Of a stretch of DNA of 37,070 bases, positions 17,393-26,550 are shown piece after piece. The stretch is from contig RPFO01000479.1 in assembly GCA_009746045.1 (NCBI GenBank), positions 1 to 37,070 on the forward strand, read 5' to 3'. Each line of letters starts with the position of its first letter. The first letter of the stretch is position 1. This DNA comes from Mesostigma viride. Taxonomy: Eukaryota; Streptophyta; Mesostigmatophyceae; Mesostigmatales; Mesostigmataceae. The notes beneath the pieces are model-generated. The model was not told where the DNA came from. It searched no databases and saw only the letters and a program-made list of their open reading frames with translations. The position numbers and the translations under genes are program-made.

Positions 17393-18401
17393 TTATATTC
17401 TGATTTGGCACGCCGCAAATATGCATGGCAGGTGCAAAATAACCACTGAAACAATAGCGTTGTGTGCAGCCGTATGCCAAAAAAAAAAGTCTTCCTCAGA
17501 CTCATCACTGGTTTGATACCCATCATCCTCATCAGTATTCTCATCATCTGTCTCCCTATAGTTCACATCAGCACGCAGTCTCCCACTCGACCGCGTTCCC
17601 ACAGATTGTGGTGGCACCGTTGCCGGAGCAGAACTTGGACCTGCCTCCGGGGCATCAGTCCCCTTGCGCTTTGTGCCTGGCCCAGCCCTTGGCGCTGCAG
17701 GTGCCTTGCCCTTGCCAAGGGGTGGCTTGGGTGCTTTGGTTTGACCCGCCTTCTTCTTCTTCTTCTTCTTCGTCGTCGTCTTCTCGACAGTCTCCGCCGG
17801 CACTTCATCATCAGGGATATCAAGCACAGGCAGAGGATCCCAATCAGCCTCGAGGGAGCGCGTCACAACATTACTCAAAGGGCCCTGCGCGTCATTGACC
17901 ATGTTCCACGGCAGCTTGGCTGGAATCACCACCATTTCAGGCGCAAACGACTTGTCGACCACATACCCCACTGAACTGACCGATGTTGGCAAAACCAACT
18001 TGGGGCTACGTGGGGCGTCGGCACTGCTGATCACAATCAACCTCTCACTAGGAAGGTGAGCGACATGACCAGGGTCGAAAAGCTCAACCCTCAGCACCAA
18101 CTGCGATCCCCATTCTGGCATGGGCGCTGCTAGGGCAGTTTGCAAAATGTGTGTTATGTGCCCAAACTGCAACGCGCCGTCAGGCTGGTGGTACGCGATG
18201 CCAGAATTTTGGTGCCGCCGAGCTTGCGTGCAATCAGCGTGCTCCGTGCGATAGTTGAACCCATAAATACGCACTTTGTCGAATTCATCCGCTTTGTCTC
18301 GCACGCCTGCCACAGCTGCCTTGATGAGCTCAGGCACCAGAGGCGCCTTGTTCAATGCAGCCCAATGCTGCACGTAACCCAACTCCTTGCAGTAGTGCGC
18401 C
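17393..18401 (-). CDS. CACTA tnp2-type transposase, C-terminal exon
   Basis: The exon starts at 18401 after a CAG acceptor (AG at 18403-18402). It joins the upstream exon in frame so that codon TG|G encodes the Trp of DQEYWAHYCKEL. A folded domain of about 170 residues has the character of the DUF4216-type region near the end of plant tnp2 proteins, including RIYGFNYRTEHADC and SVGYVVDKSFAPEMVVIPAK. A basic, Lys-rich tract follows (a run of seven K, then PKPPLGKGKAP), likely a nuclear localisation or DNA-binding tail, then an acidic end (ETDDENTDEDD). A run of ten A on the plus strand (17479-17488) falls near the end, so the last residues before the stop may be out of frame. Confidence 0.6.
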
Positions 18402-18625
18402 CTGCATACAGAACATGCATGCAAGCACAATAGCAGGTACACAACAGCGTTACTATGGTCAACAATTGAGTTTGAGGGCCAAAAATGCAAAGCTTGTCAT
18501 CACCAAAACACTCAAACAGCTGGACTACTATGCAAAAAACAACGTATGGAGTCCGCATCCGCAAAGCCTGATAAACTTTAACTAGCAAATGTCAATAAAA
18601 AGTCCAAAACCAGGGGCGAGCTTAC
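18402..18625 (-). other. Intron of the tnp2-type gene
   Basis: GT-AG intron of 224 bases with donor CTG|GTAAGC and acceptor TATGCAG. Removing it keeps the frame. Confidence 0.7.
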
Positions 18626-18719
18626 CAGTACTCCTGGTCACCATTCTTCTCCGGATCGGTGTAAGTCACGCGCTGCAGTGCACCCCCCACCAACAGTGCC
18701 CGCACCTCCTCAAACTCGC
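18626..18719 (-). CDS. tnp2-type transposase, internal exon
   Basis: A 94-base exon bounded by acceptor CTTTTCTTCAG and donor GTAAGC. It reads GEFEEVRALLVGG and on to TDPEKNGDQEYW, and phases correctly into the C-terminal exon. The sequence corresponds to the stretch between the helical middle region and the DUF4216-like domain of tnp2 proteins. Confidence 0.6.
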
Positions 18720-18850
18720 CTGAAGAAAAGCGGTAATGATTTTGGCGTCGGCGGCGTGTCGCGTTTGCGTGCCATATCATCCTGGACTGGTCATTACCGC
18801 TACTTGGAATGCATCCACTATCAGCAGTAATCATGTGTGAGATATGCCAC
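18720..18850 (-). other. Probable intron of the tnp2-type gene
   Basis: Donor CCGAG|GTGGCA at 18850 and acceptor CTTCAG at 18721-18720. Removing it gives a continuous in-frame SRGEFEEV. The donor is weaker than the others. Confidence 0.45.
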
Positions 18851-18875
18851 CTCGGCTGAGAGCCCTCTTTTCATT
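18850..18875. repeat. 26-bp direct repeat, left copy
   Basis: Identical to 26525-26550, in the same orientation, starting CCTCGGCTGAGAGCCC. It lies immediately outside the left inverted-repeat arm and would, on the minus strand, encode the end of a tnp2 exon (EKRALSR). It looks like a target-site duplication around the 18876-26524 insertion, but 26 bp is unusually long for one. Confidence 0.75.
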
Positions 18876-19720
18876 ACTCGAAGAGACTACACGCTGCGTG
18901 AGAGTCCTCTTCGACTATGAACCAAACCATTCGTCATGCCACACGCATGACACACGCCACACTTGTCAGTCCAGCCAGCAATGCCAAAACTATCTTGCTG
19001 CCTGAACCATGCAAATAGAAACCGCATTCCAGTTGCCGTCCTGGCTTTCTACCACACATGCCAACAAAAGCAGGAAGGCATCCCGACAAATCTAAATTGC
19101 TACCCTCTTGCCGATCTCATCTCCTAGAGGCTCCGGCATTTCTGTCCCTGGGAATGTCCGGCATTGAGTCACGTCCACCAAGGTCGAAGCATAATATCCT
19201 TCAGACAATCTGCACGCTCACACCTTGCGTGTGAGTGGCCCAGCAAACATTGCGTCTAATCGTTCCTTTCTAGAAGAAATCCCTTTGTAGGGCTGCCAGC
19301 GATTTCGCATTCATTCCAGCGATCTGGCTGCGCACCGCAAATTGTCCTTTTCCATTTTCTGTCCAGTCCTCATAACGTTGACCCGCTATTCTACACCACA
19401 AAGACACCTGGCCTGTCAATAGCCTCGGCGCTGTTGAAGTCCAGCAGTCCAGCTTCAGCTCCAGCTGTCCACTAACACGCGTATGATCCTCTCGACGCTG
19501 CGCACTTGTGCTGCCGTCCGCTCAAGTCAGTGCTGCGCGCCCAGCTGTGCCTGGCCCGGCGCGCGTGCACGTACACTTTCGTCCGCTCTTATGCTGCAAG
19601 TGCTAGTGTCCCCCCCGGTCACTAGCCTTTGTCGAAAATGCGTAGAAAACAAATTCCTTGCGCACGTCACCGGTCTTGTGCATAGTGGGCGCCGCCCGGA
19701 TGACATAGCTCGCGTCCGTG
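18876..19720. repeat. Left arm of a long inverted repeat
   Basis: About 845 bases that are the near-perfect reverse complement of the right arm (22625-23285 joined to 25964-26148). It begins ACTCGAAGAGACTACACG and ends CGCGTCCGTG. A one-base difference in a C/G run (seven versus eight) is visible. It ends exactly where the gypsy RT loses homology to known RT, so the arm replaced the 5' part of pol. It contains no recognisable coding sequence of its own. Confidence 0.85.
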
Positions 19721-20079
19721 GGCACCGCAACGCTAGTGCTGTTTTCCAACGAGCTATGGACAAAGTGCTTGCAGGTCTTCCTTTCGCCGCTTGTTACATT
19801 GATGATGTAATCGTCTTTAGCGCGACATTTGAGGAGCACCTGGCGCACTTGGAGCAGGTTCGCTTGGCTCTCGAGGAGCATAATATGCGGCTGCACCCTG
19901 AGAAGTGCAAGTTCGCCCAGCGGACCCTCTCATTCCTTGGTCATCAGATTGTGCCGGGTGGCCGGACGCCTGATGCCGCCAAGGTCGAATCCATTGCGCA
20001 GGCCGCCGTACCCACGGATGTCTCAGGGGTGCGGGCGTATTTGGGTTTGGCTGGCTATTACCGATCGAGGTTACATTGA
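19721..20079 (+). CDS. Ty3/gypsy pol, 5'-truncated RT
   Basis: Coding starts abruptly after the left arm. The first RT residues are RNASAVFQRAMDKVL, the motif B region, so motif A and everything before it, including Gag and protease, are missing. The catalytic YIDD follows (CYIDDVIVFS, about nt 19795-19806). Next come HPEKCKFAQRTLSFLGHQIV and the conserved connection motif VRAYLGLAGYYR. The frame is lost at about 20069, where the next segment resumes one frame over. A first part of the same open frame (19483-19720) lies in the inverted repeat and is not gypsy. It cannot supply RT activity. Confidence 0.8.
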
Positions 20080-22450
20080 GAACTTCAGCAGCAAGGTGAA
20101 GCCCTTGACCGAGTTACTCAAGAAGGGGTGCGTGTGGGCGTGGGGTCCCGCACAGCAACGCGCCATCGAGACAATCAAGCAGGAGCTCACGTCGGCACCG
20201 ATTCTGCGCGCCCCTGACTATGCTTTGCCATTTGTGTTATATACCGACTGGTCCAAGGTAGGACTGGGTGCGGTCTTGGCGCAAAAGGATGGTGATGGGC
20301 GCGAGCACGTTATTGCTTATGCTAGTCGCAGCAACAACCCAGCGGAGAGCCGGTATTCTTCCTATGAGGGGGAGGCACTGGCTGTGGTGTGGGCCATCAA
20401 GCACTTTTGCCCGTATTTAGTTGGGCGCGTGTTTACTCTGGTGACAGACCACCAGCCGCTTCAGTGGCTAATGACCAACACCAACCTGACGGGTAAGCTC
20501 GCCCGATGGGCCATGATTATCCAGGAGTACCACATGACCATTGTGCATCGGGCCGGCAAGGACCATGTCAACGCCGATGTGCTATCCCGATACGCCATGC
20601 CTACCACTGTTGACCACACTGGAGCCCGGGCCATGGGTGCCGAGGGCTCGTCGGGTTCTGTGGTCTTTGTGAACGCTGCTGGGTATGCGGCCGACGATGA
20701 GGAGGAGGCGTGGTGGCGCAGTGTCGAGTACTCTGTGGCGGACTTCGGCATCAGCGACGACCCGGTGCGGCCGTCGCCATTCACGCCATCCAAAGCTGTG
20801 TGCGCTATGGAAGAGGGTAGGTCGCTGTCCTTTGACATTGATCCTTCTCTGCAGCAGCTGATCGCTGTGCAGGCTCTCTTAGCGCGTAGCTCTCTTGCTG
20901 ATTGCTACACCGCTGATATCTGGCTAGATGGTCGAGTTTTGGAGCAAGTGCAGGGTGCTGTCTTGACTCCTACTCCAGTCGATTGGACTCCTGCTCAGAA
21001 GGCGACGGAGTTGAACAGGGTGCAGCACAGGGCTGCAACCTATGGTTGGGAAGATGGGGTTTTGTACAAGCTGTTGGGCAAGCGTAGGGTGGTCGTCCCA
21101 CCGCCTGACAAGCGCGTTGCTATAGTGCAGGCGTACCACGAGCGGTATGGTCACTTGGGTGGCAATCGCACGCTCAGCCTCGTACGGACCAGCTATTGGT
21201 GGAATAACATGCGACACACAGTGGCCCAGGTAGTGGCCAGCTGTGTCCCGTGTGCTCGAACCAAGGCTAACTTTAGCGCAGATCATGGTGCCAAGGAGCT
21301 GATGTCGCTTCCCATCAAGGGCTTGTTTTATCGCTGGCACGTCGATCTGTGCGGGCCGTTTCAGGAGAGCCCTGACGGCAACCTCTATGTCATGGTATGC
21401 GTGGAGAGCTTTAGCAAATGGGTTGAGTTGATCCCCATTGCTGACAAGCATGCCGCTACCACAGCGAAGCATTTTGCAGACATCATCACCAGGTTTGGGG
21501 CTCCCGCGGAGGTAGTCACGGACCAGGGTGGTGAGTTCAGGGGTGAGTTCCAGGAGTTGCTGGATGGATGTCTTATTGATCACCGTCGCACTTCTCGGGA
21601 GCATCCTCAGGCCAATGGTTTGGCTGAGAGATTGGTGCAGACCGTCAAGCAGGCGCTGCGCAAGTGGAGCCTGCAGGTGCCGGAGTCGGCCAGGTGGGAT
21701 CGCGAGTTGGCATGGATTGCCATGGGTTATCGCATGTCTCCCCAGGAGTCTCTCGCTACCTTCTCCCCGTATTTCCTTCTGTTCGGGCGTAATCCTCTTT
21801 TGCCTACGGAGGCACAGGTTGCGCACCCCGAACCCATGGCCTTCGACAACGCTCAGCAATTTTTGGTTGAGGTGCTGGCCAGGGCAGAGACTTTTAAGAA
21901 GGTCATGCCCATCGCGATGAACAACTTGTTCATTGCTCAGCACAGGGATTCCCTGCGCTACGCTCAGCGCCGGGGGGGCATATACATGGCTCGCCAGCTG
22001 CGGTTTAGGCCAGGGCAGTATGTTTTCCTGCGCACTCAGCTGAAGCACACTTTGGATGTGGAGGCGGGGCCCACCATTTTGCGCATTGTGGCTATCAAAC
22101 CATCGGGAGTGGCAATTTTGGAGGGCGCCGACGGGAGCCGTACGACTGACAACCTCAGCAATCTCAGTCCCTGCTCGCTGCCCAATTTGGTCCACGACCT
22201 CCAACCGCACACGTCTCGCCGAGTCAAGGACGCCCAGTGTCAGGTTTGTCACCGGGTCGATCAGGCGGAGTCCATGTTATTGTGTGATCAGTGTAACTGT
22301 GGTTGGCACATGCAGTGCTTGCAGCCAGTGGTCACCAGCATTCCGGAGGGGGATTGGTTTTGTCCAGTGTGCACCGCTGCGCAGTTTACCTCCCGCAGCT
22401 TGACTGCGGTCACCGCTGCCCTTGTCTTGGTACGATCGCTGTCTTCGTGA
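20069..22450 (+). CDS. Ty3/gypsy pol: RNase H, integrase and C-terminal PHD finger
   Basis: Continues from YIENFSSKVKPLTELL. RNase H: LYTDWSKVGLGAVLAQ (D), SSYEGEALAVVWAIKHF (E), LVTDHQPLQWLM (D). A spacer of about 200 residues follows. The integrase zinc domain runs from HERYGHLGGNRT to CVPCARTK (H2C2). The integrase core has WHVDLCGPF, VVTDQGGEF and EHPQANGLAERLVQTVK, giving the D, D, E triad. A C-terminal barrel-like region (FRPGQYVFLRTQ) follows. Then comes a PHD finger with ligands CQVC, LLCDQCNCGWHMQC and WFCPVC (about nt 22237-22374). The PHD takes the place chromodomains hold in chromoviruses and may steer integration to marked nucleosomes; that is inference. About 790 codons are uninterrupted. 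Confidence 0.9.
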   Translation, partial: GYIENFSSKVKPLTELLKKGCVWAWGPAQQRAIETIKQELTSAPILRAPDYALPFVLYTDWSKVGLGAVLAQKDGDGREHVIAYASRSNNPAESRYSSYEGEALAVVWAIKHFCPYLVGRVFTLVTDHQPLQWLMTNTNLTGKLARWAMIIQEYHMTIVHRAGKDHVNADVLSRYAMPTTVDHTGARAMGAEGSSGSVVFVNAAGYAADDEEEAWWRSVEYSVADFGISDDPVRPSPFTPSKAVCAMEEGRSLSFDIDPSLQQLIAVQALLARSSLADCYTADIWLDGRVLEQVQGAVLTPTPVDWTPAQKATELNRVQHRAATYGWEDGVLYKLLGKRRVVVPPPDKRVAIVQAYHERYGHLGGNRTLSLVRTSYWWNNMRHTVAQVVASCVPCARTKANFSADHGAKELMSLPIKGLFYRWHVDLCGPFQESPDGNLYVMVCVESFSKWVELIPIADKHAATTAKHFADIITRFGAPAEVVTDQGGEFRGEFQELLDGCLIDHRRTSREHPQANGLAERLVQTVKQALRKWSLQVPESARWDRELAWIAMGYRMSPQESLATFSPYFLLFGRNPLLPTEAQVAHPEPMAFDNAQQFLVEVLARAETFKKVMPIAMNNLFIAQHRDSLRYAQRRGGIYMARQLRFRPGQYVFLRTQLKHTLDVEAGPTILRIVAIKPSGVAILEGADGSRTTDNLSNLSPCSLPNLVHDLQPHTSRRVKDAQCQVCHRVDQAESMLLCDQCNCGWHMQCLQPVVTSIPEGDWFCPVCTAAQFTSRSLTAVTAALVLVRSLSS

Positions 22451-22624
22451 TGGGGCCGGTCGCCAGCGAGGGGGGAAATCATGGGACAGGTCCTCGCCCA
22501 CCCCACAGGGCATGCAGTTAAGGCAGGCACGTCAGCTCAGCTCATTTGGGTTTTACCAAATTAAGCTGAGTGGCCAGCCGCCATGGTGGCGCCGGAGATT
22601 GTGGCACGCAGACGCGACAGCTGT
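22451..22624. other. Spacer between pol and right arm with a small hairpin
   Basis: No gene. CTCAGCTCATTTGG and CCAAATTAAGCTGAG (about 22537-22574) form an imperfect hairpin. No polypurine tract is evident next to the right arm, so I cannot confirm that the arm is an LTR. Confidence 0.4.
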
Positions 22625-23285
22625 CACGGACGCGAGCTATGTCATCCGGGCGGCGCCCACTATGCACAAGACCGGTGACGTGCGCAAGGAATTTGTTTTC
22701 TACGCATTTTCGACAAAGGCTAGTGACCGGGGGGGGACACTAGCACTTGCAGCATAAGAGCGGACGAAAGTGTACGTGCACGCGCGCCGGGCCAGGCACA
22801 GCTGGGCGCGCAGCACTGACTTGAGCGGACGGCAGCACAAGTGCGCAGCGTCGAGAGGATCATACGCGTGTTAGTGGACAGCTGGAGCTGAAGCTGGACT
22901 GCTGGACTTCAACAGCGCCGAGGCTATTGACAGGCCAGGTGTCTTTGTGGTGTAGAATAGCGGGTCAACGTTATGAGGACTGGACAGAAAATGGAAAAGG
23001 ACAATTTGCGGTGCGCAGCCAGATCGCTGGAATGAATGCGAAATCGCTGGCAGCCCTACAAAGGGATTTCTTCTAGAAAGGAACGATTAGACGCAATGTT
23101 TGCTGGGCCACTCACACGCAAGGTGTGAGCGTGCAGATTGTCTGAAGGATATTATGCTTCGACCTTGGTGGACGTGACTCAATGCCGGACATTCCCAGGG
23201 ACAGAAATGCCGGAGCCTCTAGGAGATGAGATCGGCAAGAGGGTAGCAATTTAGATTTGTCGGGATGCCTTCCTGCTTTTGTTGG
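22625..23285. repeat. Right arm of the long inverted repeat, proximal part
   Basis: Starts CACGGACGCGAGC and pairs base for base with 19720 down to about 19060. It is interrupted at GTTGG by the nested LTR element and continues after 25963. Confidence 0.85.
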
Positions 23286-23795
23286 TGTTAAAGGCATGTG
23301 TGATTATTATGGGGACTTAAATTAATAATTTGCAGGTGGTGAATCATTGCCAACTTAAGCGTCAGGAGCCAGGAAAATTATTTATTACGTTCATATGGTG
23401 TGGCTTTCCATGGCTACCTCAAGGTAGCGTGAACATTGGTAATTATGGTAGGTGAGTAGTGGCGGCGGCCCTGGTATGCGCATGGGCCGACAATGGGTCG
23501 ATAACGACAGCTGGTATGTTGGAACATGGTGCATGCGCATGCATGACTCGGTACGGCATGGTATGACATGCACATGACACAATACTATAATCTGGTGAAG
23601 ATAGTGACCAATGGTCCTAGTGCCATTGTACAACTTGGCACAAAGTCATAGTGTCCGTTCACGTAGGACAAATCCCACTTAGGTACTACTATCCAAGCAT
23701 ATCTACTTGTTAATTAGGGCTCGAATACAATTGCCCGTATTATAGATTTCTGCACGGTCAGCATAATGGGCATATTCAAGACAGGATTCTTGACA
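23286..23795 (-). repeat. 3' LTR of the non-autonomous element
   Basis: 510 bases, 5'-TGTCAAGAATCC...CCTTTAACA-3' on the minus strand. It matches 25449-25958 except for at least two substitutions (near 23645 and 23757). Confidence 0.95.
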
Positions 23796-25448
23796 CCCTC
23801 CTTGCACATGATGCTGTCTATAAATACAAATGCTAGATCCTGGGCGAGGGTAGTCGGGTACCTAAGTGGATTCCCTCCTTACACGACACCCTGGTCTTGA
23901 TATAAAACAGCAAGAAAAAATGAGGGCAAGGTTGTGTAGCCCCATATTGTCACATGGAGTGCGCCACACGAGGGTGGAGCCAAACTGGAAACAGGCTCTT
24001 AAACTGTAAAGACTGGTTGCTCAGTGTTGAGTCTGGATGCAGACTGTAGCCGGTACTGGTTGATGCCAGGGTTGCAGCTGGAAACGTTGGGTACTGGTAG
24101 CTGCTGGTAAACCGGTGACGTCAGCTGTTGTGTGTGCACACACGATCTATGCTGTGTGTGGGTACAGTGTCTTGTGTGGTGCTGGTAGTGCTACTTTGAC
24201 CTGCTTGCCAACGTGAGGTTTTGGTGCAACTTACTGCAACTACTACAAGGTGAACTGTGACGTGAGGATGTAGAGCTGGTTGCTGGACTGCTACTTGCTA
24301 GCTAGACAAGTGCGTGCAGCTGACTGCAGCTACTATCTACTCTACGCCTGTGGTGGAGAGTCATGCATGTGCTGCTGGGTGCTACTACTTCTCCTTGCTG
24401 GCTAGGCAAGTGTGGGTAGCTGCCTGCATGGACTATGCAGTGTACTCTGTTCCTGCTGGTGTTGCCTGCTGTGCTTGTTGATGCCAGTGTGATGGTGCTG
24501 ATGGGACTGTGCTGTTACTGCTGCCTACATTATGGGGCAACTGGTTGCTAGTGGGTGTCTAGTGCTGGCACGTGATAATGCAACTAGCTGTTACTGCTGC
24601 TAGTGGTGCCTGCAACTAGTTAAATGTGCAACTGAATTATAAAACTGCAACTAGTGCTGAAAACAACGTGGGGGTTAGTGAGCACCCTCCTTAGTGTGGT
24701 GTGCAGCTGTGTCAGCAGGCTGGCCTTGAGAGCAGGACCCAGGGAATGTTCCCTTTTTTCTTGGAAACTTGGAGCATGGCAAGCTCTGGGCTCTTGAAGT
24801 GATGACCGTTTAAAAAGAATTCCGGTTTAAAAGAATGCGCCCAAAAGAATGTTGATGCCACGCGAAATGGTGCCGGTACAAAAGAAAGACCGGTTCTCAT
24901 GAAAAATTCTTGAGGTAAACAGCTCCGCCGATTTCTCGTCGATGCTCACAGCTCGCGCAGCTCAGTGGGAGCCCGTCAGTGACCCCGCGCCGATTGAACG
25001 CACTGCACTCGGCCAAAAATGTGCTGCCAGGTAAAAAATCACTGGCGCTGCCTGGAACCAGAGCCGGCACCTTTTGAGTGCCAGGCTTCAGTGCCGACGT
25101 CCCCATCACCGAAATGTTGGCGTTTGATCAGTTTCGGGCATATATAACTATAAAAGCGTAGATCTGGCCTGCGCACCGGAGCTTGGGAAATTCTTGACGG
25201 ATTTTAGCGACGGTAGGTGTCACCCCGAACATTTGGTGTTACCACACGTTGAAGTAAGTCGATTGAAAGCCTTGAATTTCACGGTAGCATCTGCGCCATA
25301 ATCATGGTCGTATCAAGTACAAGAATTCGACCAAGCTGCTCCGTATATGAAAATATAAACTATGATCAAGGCGCTCAATAAAATGTGAGCTGCCGCTTAG
25401 AGGTTGGTTAATTCCGTTGAAAGATCTTGCCCCGGACCTCCGATACCA
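23796..25448 (-). other. Interior of the non-autonomous LTR element
   Basis: No retroviral-type domain on either strand. A CTGCTGG/TGCTGGT-rich, low-complexity region occupies about 24000-24660. Two minus-strand frames of 70 and 62 codons (25109-24897 and 24900-24712) overlap slightly but show no known motif. The plus strand has TATATAACTATAAAAG near 25141. The interior presumably carries packaging and priming signals only. Confidence 0.6.
25430..25448 (-). promoter_or_regulatory. Primer binding site, initiator-Met tRNA type
   Basis: Read on the minus strand directly after the 5' LTR: TGGTATCGGAGGTCCGGGG. The first seven bases match the usual site complementary to the 3' end of initiator Met tRNA, and ten of the first eleven agree. 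Confidence 0.65.
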
Positions 25449-25958
25449 TGTTAAAGGCATGTGTGATTATTATGGGGACTTAAATTAATAATTTGCAGGT
25501 GGTGAATCATTGCCAACTTAAGCGTCAGGAGCCAGGAAAATTATTTATTACGTTCATATGGTGTGGCTTTCCATGGCTACCTCAAGGTAGCGTGAACATT
25601 GGTAATTATGGTAGGTGAGTAGTGGCGGCGGCCCTGGTATGCGCATGGGCCGACAATGGGTCGATAACGACAGCTGGTATGTTGGAACATGGTGCATGCG
25701 CATGCATGACTCGGTACGGCATGGTATGACATGCACATGACACAATACTATAATCTGGTGAAGATAGTGACCAATGGTCCTAGTGCCATTGTACAACTTG
25801 GCACATAGTCATAGTGTCCGTTCACGTAGGACAAATCCCACTTAGGTACTACTATCCAAGCATATCTACTTGTTAATTAGGGCTCGAATACAATTGCCCG
25901 TATTATAGATTTCTGCACAGTCAGCATAATGGGCATATTCAAGACAGGATTCTTGACA
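25449..25958 (-). repeat. 5' LTR of the non-autonomous element
   Basis: 510 bases. It carries the promoter for the minus-strand transcript if active. The flank GTTGG at 25959 is the target duplication. Confidence 0.95.
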
Positions 25959-25963
25959 GTTGG

Positions 25964-26148
25964 CATGTGTGGTAGAAAGCCAGGACGGCAACTGGAATGC
26001 GGTTTCTATTTGCATGGTTCAGGCAGCAAGATAGTTTTGGCATTGCTGGCTGGACTGACAAGTGTGGCGTGTGTCATGCGTGTGGCATGACGAATGGTTT
26101 GGTTCATAGTCGAAGAGGACTCTCACGCAGCGTGTAGTCTCTTCGAGT
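25964..26148. repeat. Right arm of the long inverted repeat, distal part
   Basis: Reverse complement of 18876-19060, ending CTCTTCGAGT. Together with 22625-23285 it completes the right arm. Confidence 0.85.
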
Positions 26149-26264
26149 CTCTCGTTAGTGGCCTTCGTGTTTCTCCCTTTCCTTGGGAGCAAGGCCGGTA
26201 GCATGTCATGGAGCGCTGCCTAACTGCGGGCTCGTGAGCATGGAGTGCATCGATATTGAGACTA

Positions 26265-26549
26265 TCAACGTGTTGTAATTGTATTAACTTTCTCAATAAA
26301 TTCCGCATGTGCGGCTTCATCATCAGACTGTGCAAAGTGTGTGTTGTGAAAGCATTGTTCTATAGCAGGGGAGGCAAAAGCATCCTCTTGCACCATCATA
26401 TTGTCGCAATTAGAGTAGTTGGAGCGTCTAGCTAACGCCCCAGCAAGGATATTCAAACGCGGCACGCGACGGTACACAAGGGGATCAAGAAGGTGGTCAT
26501 CAGGCACGAGGGACAGTTCCTTGTCCTCGGCTGAGAGCCCTCTTTTCAT
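26265..26549 (-). CDS. Coding-like segment, possibly a tnp2 exon
   Basis: A 94-codon frame whose ATG lies in the right copy of the 26-bp repeat. The sequence has coding character (DPLVYRRVPRLNILAGALA, then EDAFASPAIEQCF and DEAAHAEFIEKVN). It would fit a position just after the exon ending near 27772 in a tnp2-type protein, but I cannot confirm homology. It lies inside the interval bracketed by the 26-bp repeats, which conflicts with it being an ordinary exon of the split gene. Either it came with the insertion or the 26-bp repeat arose another way. Frames beyond 26265 look broken. Confidence 0.4.
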   Translation of the reverse strand: MKRGLSAEDKELSLVPDDHLLDPLVYRRVPRLNILAGALARRSNYSNCDNMMVQEDAFASPAIEQCFHNTHFAQSDDEAAHAEFIEKVNTITTR

Positions 26550-26550
26550 T
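26525..26550. repeat. 26-bp direct repeat, right copy
   Basis: Identical to 18850-18875. The next bases on the right (TAAAATGAGAATG) differ from the arm that follows the left copy. Confidence 0.75.

Larger units (their letters stand above)
23286..25958 (-). mobile_element. Young non-autonomous LTR retrotransposon
   Basis: A complete 2,673-bp element with two 510-bp LTRs in direct orientation, each bounded by TG and CA. A 5-bp target duplication GTTGG lies on both sides (23281-23285 and 25959-25963). On the minus strand the right LTR is followed by TGGTATCGGAG, close to the initiator-Met tRNA primer site (TGGTATCAGAGC), and the left LTR is preceded by AAGGAGGG, a polypurine tract. These fix the orientation as minus. 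The 1,653-bp interior has no Gag or Pol coding. It must be mobilised by proteins from another element, as in LARD/TRIM-type elements. At least two substitutions separate the LTRs, so insertion is recent. Confidence 0.93.
18876..26524 (+). mobile_element. Composite insertion: gypsy pol between long inverted repeats
   Basis: It consists of the left arm (18876-19720), truncated Ty3/gypsy pol (19721-22450), a short spacer, and the right arm (22625-26148) split by a nested LTR element. About 375 bases follow up to the second 26-bp repeat. LTR elements normally carry direct terminal repeats, so the inverted layout is abnormal. It could come from auto-integration or inversion of a gypsy element, from a foldback element that captured pol, or from two oppositely oriented insertions. 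It separates the N- and C-terminal exons of the tnp2-type gene. Confidence 0.55.

Noticed and set aside
19483-19720. N-terminal extension of the gypsy RT frame
   Set aside because: This part is inverted-repeat arm sequence. Its complement occurs outside any gypsy frame at 22625-22860, so it is not pol.
22537-22575. RT motif A look-alike (SFGFYQIKLSG) after pol, suggesting circular permutation
   Set aside because: Only about ten residues fit, flanking residues do not match RT, and the DNA there is an imperfect hairpin that could produce the match by chance.
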